DNA from: an uncultured Bacteroidales bacterium
GTDB lineage: Bacteria > Bacteroidota > Bacteroidia > Bacteroidales > Muribaculaceae
DNA: 40,120 nucleotides
Reading direction: 5' to 3'
Assembly: GCA_949289215.1 (NCBI GenBank)
Contig: CASENC010000022.1
Span: 1 to 40,120, forward strand
This document shows positions 11,450 to 20,736 of the stretch, piece by piece. Under the pieces are notes generated by a model that saw only the letters and a list, made by a program, of their open reading frames with translations, had not been told where the DNA came from and made no database searches. Position 1 is the first letter of the stretch. Every line of letters begins with the position of its first letter. The translations under genes were made by a program, and so were the position numbers.

Positions 11450-14400
11450 TTAGAATGTTAACTCAAGACCCACCGACCATGTGCGGTATTGCGGATAAGT
11501 CTTACCTGCACCATATTCTCCGGTTGCCGACCCGATTGCTTCGGGGTCGTAAATCATCAAGTTGGTAAACGTAAGCAAGTTTTCGGCCGAAACATACAAA
11601 CGTGCATGTTCAACATATTTCGACAACTTGGCAGTCTTGGGCAATGTGAAACCTATCTGCAAGTTCTTCAAGCGCAAGTAAGAAGCATCTTGCAAATACC
11701 TGTCGCACACTTGCTTGTTGTTCATGTCACCACGCAGACGGCCGTAATACGGGTCTTCGTAATTTGCACCGAGTGCCGAACCTGCATAGCGGAAGTAATC
11801 CAGGTGGTCGACATAAAGCGAACGTTGGTAGTCGCCGTTGCCAAAGCCGAAGAATGTAGCCGAGTTTTCAAAGAACACATCACGCTTGCCCACACCCTGG
11901 AAATAAGCACGGAAGTCGATCCACTTCCACGATGCTTCGAGAGTGAAGCTGTAAGCGAAACGCGGAGTAGAGTTACCTATCTTTTCCCAGTCACCGTGGT
12001 CGGTAATGGTTCCGGCACCGTTGTCCACTTTACCGTCGCCGTTAACATCTTTATACATCACGTCACCGCCGCCCCAGTTCGAGCCGAGTGCCGACTGGTT
12101 GGCCTTTGCCAAGTGTGCTTGCATTTCTTTGTCACTCTTGGCTATGCCTTCCACGCGGTAACCCCATATTTCACCAATTTCCTTGCCTTCATAGTATGCC
12201 TCGGCACCGGCATCGCCGCGAAGACGACCTGTGGGAGAGTCATACTTGGTTACAATCGACTTGTAGTCGCTAAGGCTTGCCGAAATGCCATAGCTCCAAT
12301 CGGCACCGATGCGGTCGCGCCACGAGAATTCAACTTCCCAACCGCGAGTGCGAAGTTCGGCATTGTTGGTACGCGGAGCATCGCCGCCATACACTGCCGA
12401 CAGGGCAAGTGCCGGGCCTATCATGTCCTTGGTTGTACGTTGGTACCAGTCAAACGACGCATTGAAGCGATTGCTGAACATACCCAAATCGACACCGACG
12501 CCTGCATTCTCGATGGTTTCCCATGTCAACGAAGTCGAATAAGGATCAAATACCGGCAACACACCTGCCTGCGCACCGCCAAGTATTACGGTACCCATCA
12601 ATGTTGACATCTGTTGATAATAAGGATAGAACGATGTGGTGTTCTGGTTACCGAGTTGTCCATAAGATCCACGCAACTTAAAGTATTCGAGCTTGATGCC
12701 TTGGCGAATAGGCTCGAAGAAACTTTCGTTGGCCACGTTCCAACCTGCCGATACCGACGGGAACAAACCCCAACGCTGATTGCGCGGGAAACGCGATGCA
12801 CCGTCGTAACGCAAATTGACTTCAAGCATATAACGGTCGTCGAATGTGTAGTTTACACGGCCGAAGAAACCAAGGTTGGCCCATTCGCCCTTGTCTTCCG
12901 AAACAAGTATGTTGCTCGATGTGGGATTGATGAACGGGGTATCGTCAAGCAATATGTCCTTGGTTGCCATACGGATGGTTTCATTGTAATAATACTCGGT
13001 CTGCATACCAAGCAACGCCTTGAAATAATGCTTTTCGTTGAAAGTCTTTTCAAAGTCGGTGTAAACATTGCTTTGGAAATAGTTCACATGGCCCTTGTAA
13101 CGCATATAGGTCGATTCACCGGGCCCCGGCTGGATGCGGAACGTACCGTTGGCATTAGTCTCGAACTTGGCAAGCACACCTTCGAGCGGTGAATAATATT
13201 CCGATGTTCCGTCGGGCTTTACATACGACAATTTCGAGAAGTTCTGGTCTCCGGTCTTGTTCTCGATGCGGCTGTTAAGGTCAACATAAATCTTCCATCC
13301 CTTTATCGGTTCAATGGTAAGGTTGGCCTGGTTGTAGAGCAACAGGTTGCGGTCGCCCTGGCGGCCACCGTCTTGCAAGTTGTTGATCATCGATTCCTTG
13401 TTATACGAACCGTCGGGCATATAGATAGGCATCAACGGGCTGCGACGGCCAAGGTTGTGGAAGAAGAGGGCGTTGAGTGCCGACGGCTTCTCGTTGTCGG
13501 TCGATACCAGGCGGCTGCTCCAGTTGAACGATACATAATCATTGAACTTCACACCCACCTTGCCGCTCAATGCCAAACGCTCGAATTTTTCATCGGCATA
13601 GTTGAACAAACCGGTTTGCCCCAGGTAGTTGCCCGAGAAATAATATGTCACCTTGTCGCCACCGCCGCTCACGCTCACATTGTGCTCGTGCGAAACGGCC
13701 ACGTCTTTCAGGAATGTATCATACCAGTCGGTGTTGCCATACGACTGCTGGCCGAATGCCCAGTCATCGCCGTTCAAATTCGGCTCGATACCGTAAGGCA
13801 GCTCGCCGCGTTGATAACGCAAGATTTTATCCAATTGTGCTGCACCGAATTGTGCAGTACCACCACGGTTGATGAACGCATCGTTCACCATAAGCGCATA
13901 GGTGTATGAGTCAACGGGCTTCGGCACCGAAATAGGCTGTTGCATACGCACGTTGCCGGTATAATTGATGCGCAGACCGCGTTCACCCGACTTGGTTGTA
14001 ACCAAGATCACACCGAATGGTGCACGAGAACCGTAAATTGAAGCTGCGGCAGCATCTTTCAACACCGATATGTTTTCAATATCATTGGGGTTGATCGAAG
14101 AAAGGTCACCTTCCATACCGTCGATAAGCACGAGCGGAGCCGAGTTTGACCCTTCACCAATCGAGCCGACACCACGAATGTTGATCTGCATCTCTTGCCC
14201 CAAACCACCACCTTGGTCGTTGGTAATGTTAAGACCGGCAACCACACCTTGCAAGCCTTGCACGGCATTCGAGATAGGACGGCTTTCAAGAGCCTTGTTG
14301 TCGATAGTCTTAACGGCACCGGTGGCATTCACTTTCTTCTGCGTACCGAAACCCACTATCACCACTTCGTCCATCATTTGAGTGGCCGGTTCCATTTTTA

Positions 14401-14668
14401 TGTTAAGTTGGCGTTGGTCGCCCACTTTTATTTCCTGCTCGTTATATCCAATAAAGGAGATTACTATCACACTGTTCTCATTGGGAACCGTGAGAGTGAA
14501 CTTGCCATCGAGGTCGGTGGCAACACCACCCTTTTCGCCTTTCACGATGACGCTTGCGCCCGGCAGCCCGAAATCGCTCTCATCGACCACCGTTCCGCTC
14601 ACCGTTATCTGTGCCACAGCCGACACACTTACCAACAGTGAGGCTATTATCATTAAAATCTTATTCAT
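11450..14668 (-). CDS. SusC/RagA-family TonB-dependent outer-membrane transporter
   Basis: This TonB-linked outer-membrane receptor of 1072 residues imports oligosaccharides with its SusD partner. In order: a signal peptide (1-19), a carboxypeptidase-regulatory-like beta-sandwich (about 21-95, with VSGTVVDESDFGLPGASV), the TonB box DEVVIVGFG near residue 100, the plug domain (about 110-230) and a beta-barrel ending in the aromatic LELTF that is typical of BamA-recognised barrels. No N-terminal extension of the anti-sigma (STN) kind is present, so regulation through an ECF sigma/anti-sigma pair is unlikely. It lies between a BACON-like lipoprotein gene (38 bases upstream) and susD (30 bases downstream). 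Confidence 0.97.
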   Translation of the reverse strand: MNKILMIIASLLVSVSAVAQITVSGTVVDESDFGLPGASVIVKGEKGGVATDLDGKFTLTVPNENSVIVISFIGYNEQEIKVGDQRQLNIKMEPATQMMDEVVIVGFGTQKKVNATGAVKTIDNKALESRPISNAVQGLQGVVAGLNITNDQGGGLGQEMQINIRGVGSIGEGSNSAPLVLIDGMEGDLSSINPNDIENISVLKDAAAASIYGSRAPFGVILVTTKSGERGLRINYTGNVRMQQPISVPKPVDSYTYALMVNDAFINRGGTAQFGAAQLDKILRYQRGELPYGIEPNLNGDDWAFGQQSYGNTDWYDTFLKDVAVSHEHNVSVSGGGDKVTYYFSGNYLGQTGLFNYADEKFERLALSGKVGVKFNDYVSFNWSSRLVSTDNEKPSALNALFFHNLGRRSPLMPIYMPDGSYNKESMINNLQDGGRQGDRNLLLYNQANLTIEPIKGWKIYVDLNSRIENKTGDQNFSKLSYVKPDGTSEYYSPLEGVLAKFETNANGTFRIQPGPGESTYMRYKGHVNYFQSNVYTDFEKTFNEKHYFKALLGMQTEYYYNETIRMATKDILLDDTPFINPTSSNILVSEDKGEWANLGFFGRVNYTFDDRYMLEVNLRYDGASRFPRNQRWGLFPSVSAGWNVANESFFEPIRQGIKLEYFKLRGSYGQLGNQNTTSFYPYYQQMSTLMGTVILGGAQAGVLPVFDPYSTSLTWETIENAGVGVDLGMFSNRFNASFDWYQRTTKDMIGPALALSAVYGGDAPRTNNAELRTRGWEVEFSWRDRIGADWSYGISASLSDYKSIVTKYDSPTGRLRGDAGAEAYYEGKEIGEIWGYRVEGIAKSDKEMQAHLAKANQSALGSNWGGGDVMYKDVNGDGKVDNGAGTITDHGDWEKIGNSTPRFAYSFTLEASWKWIDFRAYFQGVGKRDVFFENSATFFGFGNGDYQRSLYVDHLDYFRYAGSALGANYEDPYYGRLRGDMNNKQVCDRYLQDASYLRLKNLQIGFTLPKTAKLSKYVEHARLYVSAENLLTFTNLMIYDPEAIGSATGEYGAGKTYPQYRTWSVGLELTF

Positions 14669-14706
14669 TACTTATTAGTTCTTACGAGTTTTTCACTTTA
14701 AGTTGA

Positions 14707-15273
14707 TTAATTGCTCTTACCTAATTGACCAAACGGTATTTCATAGATAACGGCACTATCTGAAGTTAGAATTTGCTGCACCTGTACATTAGTCCTGGCA
14801 TTTGCCGATGTGTTTTCAATAACTGTAGCCGTGAAATCACCATCGCCACCACCGGTATTTGTCAAAACAGTGTACCACCGTCGTCCTGTAGCTACAGGCT
14901 GTGCGGCAGTCCAACGAGCATTGCTGGTAATTGAAACTACAATAGTGTCGGCAGCAGCAGCTAAATTCACTTGTTCCAATCGAACAAAATGACATACACC
15001 ATCTTCATACCACAGTGTATCATCAGTAATCTCCGCAACCGTTCCATCGGCTGCAAAGGTCGTGTCCTTCTTGATGTTATAGCGCACTATCGTCGAATCG
15101 AATTCTTGCGCCACAACTACCTCATACTCATTACCAAGTGCCGATGTTATCCCGGTAATGCCAATCGATCCCCTGATGCTGTAATCTCCCGGATTATCGG
15201 GTTCGTCGTCGCACGAAGCAAAACCGACGCTCAGCAACAGTCCTCCAAGAATTAAATAAAACAGTTTTCTCAT
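14707..15273 (-). CDS. Lipoprotein with BACON-like domain, upstream of susC
   Basis: This small lipoprotein has 188 residues, with lipobox FASC and lipidated C21 followed by an acidic DDEPDNPGD stretch that favours surface export in Bacteroidetes. Residues about 30-100 form a beta-rich region I do not recognise. Residues about 105-180 carry SITSNARWTA and a GDGDFTATV/ENTSANARTN pattern like BACON domains, which bind glycans or act as spacers. I infer a surface glycan-binding or anchoring role. It is unusual for the accessory lipoprotein to come before susC; in most loci it follows susD. Spacing of 38 bases to susC implies co-transcription. The domain call rests on sequence pattern only. Confidence 0.75.
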   Translation of the reverse strand: MRKLFYLILGGLLLSVGFASCDDEPDNPGDYSIRGSIGITGITSALGNEYEVVVAQEFDSTIVRYNIKKDTTFAADGTVAEITDDTLWYEDGVCHFVRLEQVNLAAAADTIVVSITSNARWTAAQPVATGRRWYTVLTNTGGGDGDFTATVIENTSANARTNVQVQQILTSDSAVIYEIPFGQLGKSN

Positions 15274-15547
15274 AAATTTTTTGGGTAATTAGGAATTCCC
15301 CACCCATCCACCTTTTGAAAGGAAAATGGGTGGAGCATTCGTTATTGATTTAGTTTGTAATAAAAAAAGTTATTCATTTGTTATATCAATATGTGTGTGA
15401 GTGCATCGATATTTGCTGTTGTCAAGATCATGGGTCAAAAAATGTAATTTGTTTTCTTGTGGAGATGCAACGTTTCTCATCTCTGACAATACCTGCATTC
15501 ACAATCTTGAGACACTCACATTACATCGCAATTCCGCACCGATGTGA
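15274..15547 (-). other. Leader region of the lipoprotein-susC-susD operon
   Basis: This 274-base gap follows the GH18 gene and precedes the lipoprotein gene. It holds an inverted repeat (CCACCCAT ... ATGGGTGG, about 15300-15335) close to the start codon and a six-base-arm hairpin at 15462-15483. I found no strict TAnnTTTG box and no T-run terminator, so it is unclear whether the operon has its own promoter or continues from GH18. Confidence 0.45.
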
Positions 15548-18130
15548 TTACCTCCTTACAAGCCGACCGGTATAGGTATGCCCCTGGCGAGTAAGCACGG
15601 TAACGAAGTAAACACCGGCATCAAAGCCATCAACATTAAGAGCGGTCTCGGCTGTTTCGCGCTGCAACTTGCACACCCCTTGGGCATCATACACGCTCAC
15701 ACGGTATGCTTCTTCTCCTTCGGGCACGGCAAGCGTCACATTACCATCGAGTGCCGGGTTGGGATAAATGTCGATTGTGGCATTGCGGCGAGCCTGCTCG
15801 TCACGTTTTAGCAGTTTCATTCCAGTGGGGCCATCGGGATAAACATCAACGTGCGTTACAAGCGTATCAACATTGCTATTTATAGCAAAACTTGAGGCCT
15901 TAACAAGACTATACTTATGATTAGTCGCAACATCATTACCCATATCCCAATAGAAGATCCCTTTCAAATCGTTATCGCGAACAAACTTACTACGTTCATA
16001 CGTTTGGTTAAATCCCGTAAAATAGCGCATGTAAGTTCCATCAAAACCTTCGTTTTGGTCAGGAGTATAATCTCCTTCAAGCAAACTATCACGCACACCA
16101 ATAGTAGCTGTCTTCCTCACTCCATCAAGGTAACCACCGGAAGTTGTACAAGCATACGAAAGTACCATTTTTCCCTTCGGATAGCCCCGTCTGAGGAACA
16201 TATCATAAGCTTCCTTATAAGAATTCAAGGTAAACAAGCCTTTATCAGGACCATATATTTGGAACGTAAAGAAGTCACAATTATCCATATATTTCTTATC
16301 AAAAGCATACGATACTTTATGAGGCGAAACGGCTAATATCTTGTCGGCAGGCAACACTGCTTTAATCTCATCGAGCAGCAGTCCATAATTGTTAAAACAA
16401 TCTGTACTATAACACCATTCAAAGTCAAGTTCCACTCCATCGAATTCTTTGGAAATTTCAGCAAGGTCGGCGGCAAATATCTTGCGTTTTTCAGCACTTG
16501 CAAAAGTCTGCTCCCAATTAGTGTGACTACGCACTGCCATACGTATAGTGTACCCCCTATGGTTATCGTATGCACTACGCATCAATGCCAAAAAATGCTT
16601 ATATGAGTAATAGTCATAACCGGGATTTTCATCATCATCGTACTTCCAATATCCTCCGGCCGTTAACATATTAGCAGTCGTAAGCGTAATGCCAAATCCG
16701 GGCATCGGACATCCATTATTGCCATAGCCATATATCGTATTGCGATCGAATGCTTTATGCCATATTGCAGTTTCATCGAATTTACCTTTGAAATTTTCAC
16801 CAATAACAGCATCCACACCACTCACGCCAGCCGGGATATAACTTACAGCTTTATCGCCACACTCTCCGGAAACTCCAAAAGATTGCATCCCATTCACGAT
16901 GTAAATGAAAGTACGCTCCACCATACTGTCATCTTGCAAATTGGTAGCGACAGCGAAGTGTATCCATTCCTTAGTATTCATCTTTGTAGGTGTTGTAGGA
17001 TGCATCGGGAAATCACGTCCATTTATGCGTACTATAATTTGCCCGTCCTCACCAGGAGCATCGCCAAGACGGATGGATACCCCATTAAGGTGATCTTCTG
17101 TCTCTTTTTTAAATATATAGGCACCAGGAACCCATTCATCAATATAAAGCCACGTTTGAAAAGTCCATCCAACATCGGGTGTCATAGCATCTGTCCCTAC
17201 ATTCATACCTACACCCGTACCATCAAGCGACAGCACTCCGCTACGGCCCTCAAATTCAGGCAAATACTCTGAGTTAATCAATTCACCTTCATCATTGGGA
17301 AAAGCGATTGACAAGTGGCCATCGCTATATGAATCTATATTAAGAACAATCAAATCATTCGCAAGCAAATACTTGTCACGATCAATGGCTCGATCAAAAA
17401 AGCGTTCGAAATTAGTATATGCCGATGTCATATAATATTTAAACTTGGCATTATCCTCTACTATCTCACGATCTGCCCCTTCTGTAGAAAATGAACCATG
17501 ATGATTAGTAAATGTGTAATCTACCACATTATCACACAAGTTTTGGTCAAACTTATAATAAGCAACAAGGTCGCTCCATTGCGGATTAAACTTGTTGATG
17601 GTATTATATATGAAATATTGGTAACCGCCGTCATACTCGGCATTCGACAAGGCAGCCTTCCACACACGGAACTCATCCAAGCGTCCGCTCATTCCACCAC
17701 CAAGTATCATATCTTTTTCGCTTGCAGGTATAGTCATTGCAGTAGCTATAGAACCTGCTTGCACATTATTTACAAGCACTTGCGCACCGCTACCGTTGGC
17801 AATCATGGTAATTTGAGCCCACTTGCCTGCGGCAAGGTCGGCTGAGGTTGCAGCAAGCACCGTGCTGCCTGCCTGGAAATTGACAGTACCTTCCTTTCCA
17901 AGACTTGCCTTGAAATCACCGCCACGGTCATATATCAAGGCTCCCTCTTGCCACGAGTCCACATTTATCCAAAACTGGATACTGTAGGACGACAATTCAT
18001 TAAGTTCGGGGAACTTATATACGTTTACACTACCCTCGGGAGTCAACTTGAGCGCATAGTTATCGACCTGAGCCGATGCACTGCCTGCAAGACCCATCAC
18101 AAGAGCAATAGCGCATAATATTTTCTTCAT
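15548..18130 (-). CDS. Secreted LamG-LamG-GH18 glycosidase (possible endo-beta-N-acetylglucosaminidase) with T9SS tail
   Basis: I place the start at the ATG 18128-18130 because MKKILCAIALVMGLAGSASA is a clean signal peptide; an upstream in-frame Met at 18202 would bury it. The protein has 860 residues. Two LamG/concanavalin-like beta-sandwich domains (about 25-165 and 295-465) precede a GH18 barrel (about 480-770). Its motif reads D564-G-V-E-L-D-F-E571, giving E571 as the catalytic acid, with Glu in the third motif position where chitinases usually have Asp. The later FQIYGP motif is closer to endo-beta-N-acetylglucosaminidases than to chitinases, which carry MxYD. The last about 75 residues are a type IX secretion sorting domain (DIYPNPALDG ... 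GVYFVTVLTRQG). It should be cell-surface attached or released, acting before uptake by SusC/SusD. Confidence 0.85.
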   Translation of the reverse strand: MKKILCAIALVMGLAGSASAQVDNYALKLTPEGSVNVYKFPELNELSSYSIQFWINVDSWQEGALIYDRGGDFKASLGKEGTVNFQAGSTVLAATSADLAAGKWAQITMIANGSGAQVLVNNVQAGSIATAMTIPASEKDMILGGGMSGRLDEFRVWKAALSNAEYDGGYQYFIYNTINKFNPQWSDLVAYYKFDQNLCDNVVDYTFTNHHGSFSTEGADREIVEDNAKFKYYMTSAYTNFERFFDRAIDRDKYLLANDLIVLNIDSYSDGHLSIAFPNDEGELINSEYLPEFEGRSGVLSLDGTGVGMNVGTDAMTPDVGWTFQTWLYIDEWVPGAYIFKKETEDHLNGVSIRLGDAPGEDGQIIVRINGRDFPMHPTTPTKMNTKEWIHFAVATNLQDDSMVERTFIYIVNGMQSFGVSGECGDKAVSYIPAGVSGVDAVIGENFKGKFDETAIWHKAFDRNTIYGYGNNGCPMPGFGITLTTANMLTAGGYWKYDDDENPGYDYYSYKHFLALMRSAYDNHRGYTIRMAVRSHTNWEQTFASAEKRKIFAADLAEISKEFDGVELDFEWCYSTDCFNNYGLLLDEIKAVLPADKILAVSPHKVSYAFDKKYMDNCDFFTFQIYGPDKGLFTLNSYKEAYDMFLRRGYPKGKMVLSYACTTSGGYLDGVRKTATIGVRDSLLEGDYTPDQNEGFDGTYMRYFTGFNQTYERSKFVRDNDLKGIFYWDMGNDVATNHKYSLVKASSFAINSNVDTLVTHVDVYPDGPTGMKLLKRDEQARRNATIDIYPNPALDGNVTLAVPEGEEAYRVSVYDAQGVCKLQRETAETALNVDGFDAGVYFVTVLTRQGHTYTGRLVRR

Positions 18131-18324
18131 AAATAAATCAGGTTTGTAAGTCAAGGAATTACAAAGCCACACAATGAACAGATTAGGCTTATGTATTTCC
18201 AATATTGGTTTGTTTAGGTTTAATAGGAATTATCCATAATCTGTAAAGGCGATGTGCACATCGTCTCAGTACATCGACCGGAACATCATTCCGGCACATT
18301 GCCTCATTACCCGTTTACCGTCGG

Positions 18325-18486
18325 GAGGGTGTATCAAAATTCCAACATTGATATTGTAGAGACGTGGCGTGCCGCGTCTCTATAACAGCAACGATTGATT
18401 TACAATATTTTATGCAATATTACTTGCTACGAGACGCGGCACGCCACGTCTCTACGTATGACAAAATTGTATTTTGACACATCCTC
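18325..18486. repeat. Nested inverted-repeat element (162 bp)
   Basis: The outer arms 18325-18340 and 18471-18486 match at 14 of 16 positions. The inner arms 18356-18380 and 18431-18455 are a perfect 25-bp inverted repeat, and each is itself nearly palindromic (GAGACGYGGCRYGCC core). The 50-base centre is AT-rich with no open frame. The GTAGAGACG...CGTCTCTAC form resembles short dispersed intergenic repeats that I recall from Bacteroidales and cyanobacterial genomes. A related core, GTAGAGGCGC...GCGCCTCTAC, appears in the terminator at 36301-36340. Confidence 0.85.
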
Positions 18487-18510
18487 TACAGCAGTGCGGG
18501 GGAAAACAAT

Positions 18511-18573
18511 TTCAGTCTTTCCCATCTTCCCACGGGAACTACCTTCGATTAGGGGAAGATGGGAGAGACTGAA
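18511..18573 (-). terminator. Long hairpin, possible terminator of the 18630-19664 gene
   Basis: Arms 18511-18531 and 18553-18573 match at 20 of 21 positions around a 21-base loop. The hairpin lies 57 bases past the stop of the upstream minus-strand gene and is followed on that strand by ATTGTTTTCCCC, a modest T-tract. A terminator or stability hairpin is the simplest reading. Confidence 0.6.
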
Positions 18574-18629
18574 CTTACTTTGTGTGTATATGCCATTTCC
18601 CTCTCGGGAATGGATTAACTATTCTTTAT

Positions 18630-19664
18630 TTACTTAACAATCAGTTTCTCTGCTTTGTTACCGGCCTTAACCACATAGATACCGCGATCAAGTGTGATGG
18701 TTTCACCTGCAACAGCATCAGCGACTTGCACACCATTGATGCTGTAAACATTACCAGCTGCAGCAAATGAAACTTGGTTACCATTAACTGTGAACAAATT
18801 CTCTTCACCGCCAATAATGTCAGCAACCGATGTAGAACCATCTACAGTATAGTTAACAAAATCATTCTCTGCTTCACCTTCTGGATTCAATGTATAAGTC
18901 AGCTCTTTAATCATAATTACTGATTTTTTCCAAAAATCAGCTTTAAGTTCAAAGCGAGTACGAACAGGGAAACCTGCTTCTTCAGGAACATTAAAGTCTA
19001 TTTCCATTACACGCCATTTAGTGAGGTCATTAGTGCCTTCATCTTCATTTGTATAGAATATATCCGGTTGGAAATAAGCACCATTAATGCCATTTACTTG
19101 AGTTCCGGCCTCATCCATCATTTTTACAACATTATTTGTTGTTGTACTTATTGTAATCGCTGCCACAGGGTCATACGACCATTCAGTATCGCTGATCACA
19201 TTATACACCAAACGCACACGCATCTTTGCATCTAATGTTGCACCAGACACTTTTGAATAAAATGCGAAATTGCCCCACCAACCAGTCGTAGAACACGGGG
19301 TTGCCTCAGGACCATATTCCGAAGTATTCTCATAGCCTTTAAGCAAAAGCACTTTACCTGCAGTTCCTCCAAGATCGTAAATATTCGTATTAGCCTGGAA
19401 CGCAGCGGCTAACTCTGTAGTAGCCTCAGTTCCCGTTTCAACTCCTGCAGGATTTGTGCACAATGCCAAGAATCCAGCATCTGCGCCTTCAGTTGCTTGA
19501 GGGAGACTTGCAGCCGGGTTAACCCCTGCATTATACCAATTGATAAGGAACTGACCTTCGTTTTGATTTGCAAACTTAAAACGATCGGGTGTTAAATCAA
19601 GCATTTGTGCATACGCACCTGCTCCCAGCAGCATGGCTGCTGCCAAAAAGTAAAATTTCCTCAT
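18630..19664 (-). CDS. Secreted protein of unknown function with C-terminal sorting domain
   Basis: I do not recognise the main body of this 344-residue protein. A signal peptide covers about 1-19 (cleavage after AYAQ). Residues 20-260 look like a beta-rich, acidic secreted domain with no catalytic motif I can name. Residues about 285-344 (NVYSINGVQV ... DRGIYVVKAGNKAEKLIVK) are a C-terminal sorting or secretion domain of the type found on T9SS cargo, so the product is probably surface-exposed or released. It has its own well-formed promoter about 70 bases upstream and a long hairpin after it, so it is probably a single-gene transcript next to, and perhaps serving, the glycan locus. A glycan-binding role is only a guess. 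Confidence 0.8.
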   Translation of the reverse strand: MRKFYFLAAAMLLGAGAYAQMLDLTPDRFKFANQNEGQFLINWYNAGVNPAASLPQATEGADAGFLALCTNPAGVETGTEATTELAAAFQANTNIYDLGGTAGKVLLLKGYENTSEYGPEATPCSTTGWWGNFAFYSKVSGATLDAKMRVRLVYNVISDTEWSYDPVAAITISTTTNNVVKMMDEAGTQVNGINGAYFQPDIFYTNEDEGTNDLTKWRVMEIDFNVPEEAGFPVRTRFELKADFWKKSVIMIKELTYTLNPEGEAENDFVNYTVDGSTSVADIIGGEENLFTVNGNQVSFAAAGNVYSINGVQVADAVAGETITLDRGIYVVKAGNKAEKLIVK

Positions 19665-19734
19665 AATTAATAGGTTTACGTTTGTAATTCAAAATATGCC
19701 CCGCACAATCCGAGGCCTGTTTGTAATTCTGCCC

Positions 19735-19764
19735 CAAAGATAACGCAATTTTCCGACAAATCAA
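19735..19764 (-). promoter_or_regulatory. Bacteroidetes-type promoter, TTG-N19-TATCTTTG
   Basis: On the minus strand a TTG (19762-19764) is separated by 19 bases from TATCTTTG (19735-19742), the consensus spacing for the primary sigma factor of Bacteroidetes. Transcription should begin near 19728, giving a leader of about 60 bases before the start codon at 19664. Confidence 0.8.
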
Positions 19765-19920
19765 CGCTTTTCCACAAAAAATCAAAAATAATTCACATTT
19801 CTTTATCCGCCCCAAAATCCCCGCTCAATTACCCTTGAGAACAAAATGCTGTCAAGCCAGCAACAACCAACGCATCCACCACCATACAATTGGCAATTCA
19901 ATATCTCGACAGTTCCTCGG

Positions 19921-20736
19921 TTAATGTTGCAGGCGGTCGAGCAGGCGGTGCTTGATGACAAGGCGCAGGCGGTGTGGCAGCATGGCCACGGCAACTATGG
20001 CAATGCGGTTAAGCAGGCCGTTGATATATTGGCGACGGCGACGGAACAGGCGGCGCAATGCCCCTGCAACAAAACGTTGCGGGGTGGCAAGCGCACCAAG
20101 CCTGACGCCAAGGCGTTGCAACTGCCGGGGCAGGCCGAAAAGGTCGGTGGCGATACCGCCGGGGCAGGCCACCATCACCGTAATGCCGTCGTCGGCAAGT
20201 TCCACGGCAAGCGAACGCGACAACACCCTTATATAAGCCTTTGTGGCACTGTACATGGCAATGCCGGGCATGGGCATCCAGCACGACATCGACGACATAT
20301 TAAGTATATACCCGCGGCAACCGCGCTGCTTCATATCCAAAGCAAACGTCCGGCACAGATGCGTCACCGCCCTCATGTGCAAGTCGATGAAAAGGTCGAT
20401 GCGCCCGGGTTCGGTACAAACGACCGAGCGAAACAAAAATATGCCTGCATTATTAACAAGCACGCCTATCTCGTAATCGTTTGCCCGGCAAAAATCGAGC
20501 ATGCGCGTGTCGGCATCCGGTGTGGCAAGGTCGATACAGAAAACCGGGAACCTGCCATCGGGGCGCTTGGCAGAAAGCTCTGCCGAAGCCTCGGCAAGCT
20601 CTTTCTCCTGATTACTCACAAGCAACACGTCATGTCCACATGCGGCAAGTTGCCGGGCAAATTCCCTGCCTATGCCCGACGATGCCCCCGTGACGAGTGC
20701 CATCATCGGGCGGTAGTCTTTATTGCATTTTTCCAT
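19921..20736 (-). CDS. Short-chain dehydrogenase/reductase, likely hydroxysteroid dehydrogenase
   Basis: This classical SDR has 271 residues. The Rossmann motif TGASSGIG is at 16-23, NNAG at 95-98, and the catalytic triad is S149, Y162 and K166 (YSATK). The Met at position 11 or 12 would give the more usual SDR start (MALVTGASS) and remove the 17-base overlap with the upstream reductase gene; either start is possible. The enzyme oxidises or reduces a hydroxyl/keto group with NAD(P)H. Alone this says little, but its place as third gene after a steroid 5-alpha-reductase homologue and an OYE-type reductase suggests a 3-hydroxysteroid dehydrogenase, as in the A-ring cluster of bile-acid-transforming Bacteroidales. 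Stereochemistry (3-alpha or 3-beta) cannot be read. The arginine-rich C-terminus (RRLFRRRRQ near 228-236) with a hydrophobic segment after it may associate with the membrane. Confidence 0.85.
   Translation of the reverse strand: MEKCNKDYRPMMALVTGASSGIGREFARQLAACGHDVLLVSNQEKELAEASAELSAKRPDGRFPVFCIDLATPDADTRMLDFCRANDYEIGVLVNNAGIFLFRSVVCTEPGRIDLFIDLHMRAVTHLCRTFALDMKQRGCRGYILNMSSMSCWMPMPGIAMYSATKAYIRVLSRSLAVELADDGITVMVACPGGIATDLFGLPRQLQRLGVRLGALATPQRFVAGALRRLFRRRRQYINGLLNRIAIVAVAMLPHRLRLVIKHRLLDRLQH

Larger units (their letters stand above)
18131..18629. other. 499-base intergenic region packed with palindromes
   Basis: No gene is visible. The stretch contains a perfect 14-base palindrome at 18250-18263, a small CCGGAA/TTCCGG hairpin at 18278-18294, a nested inverted repeat at 18325-18486, a 21-bp-arm hairpin at 18511-18573, and a small hairpin near 18592-18612. 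It carries the end of the 18630-19664 gene's transcript and the start region of the GH18 gene. No TAnnTTTG box for GH18 was found. Confidence 0.7.

Noticed and set aside
18131-18202. Longer start for the GH18 gene
   Set aside because: The extra 24 residues precede a complete signal peptide and would prevent its recognition.
18325-18486. Invertible DNA switch
   Set aside because: The 50-base centre has no promoter box on either strand, and no invertase gene is near.
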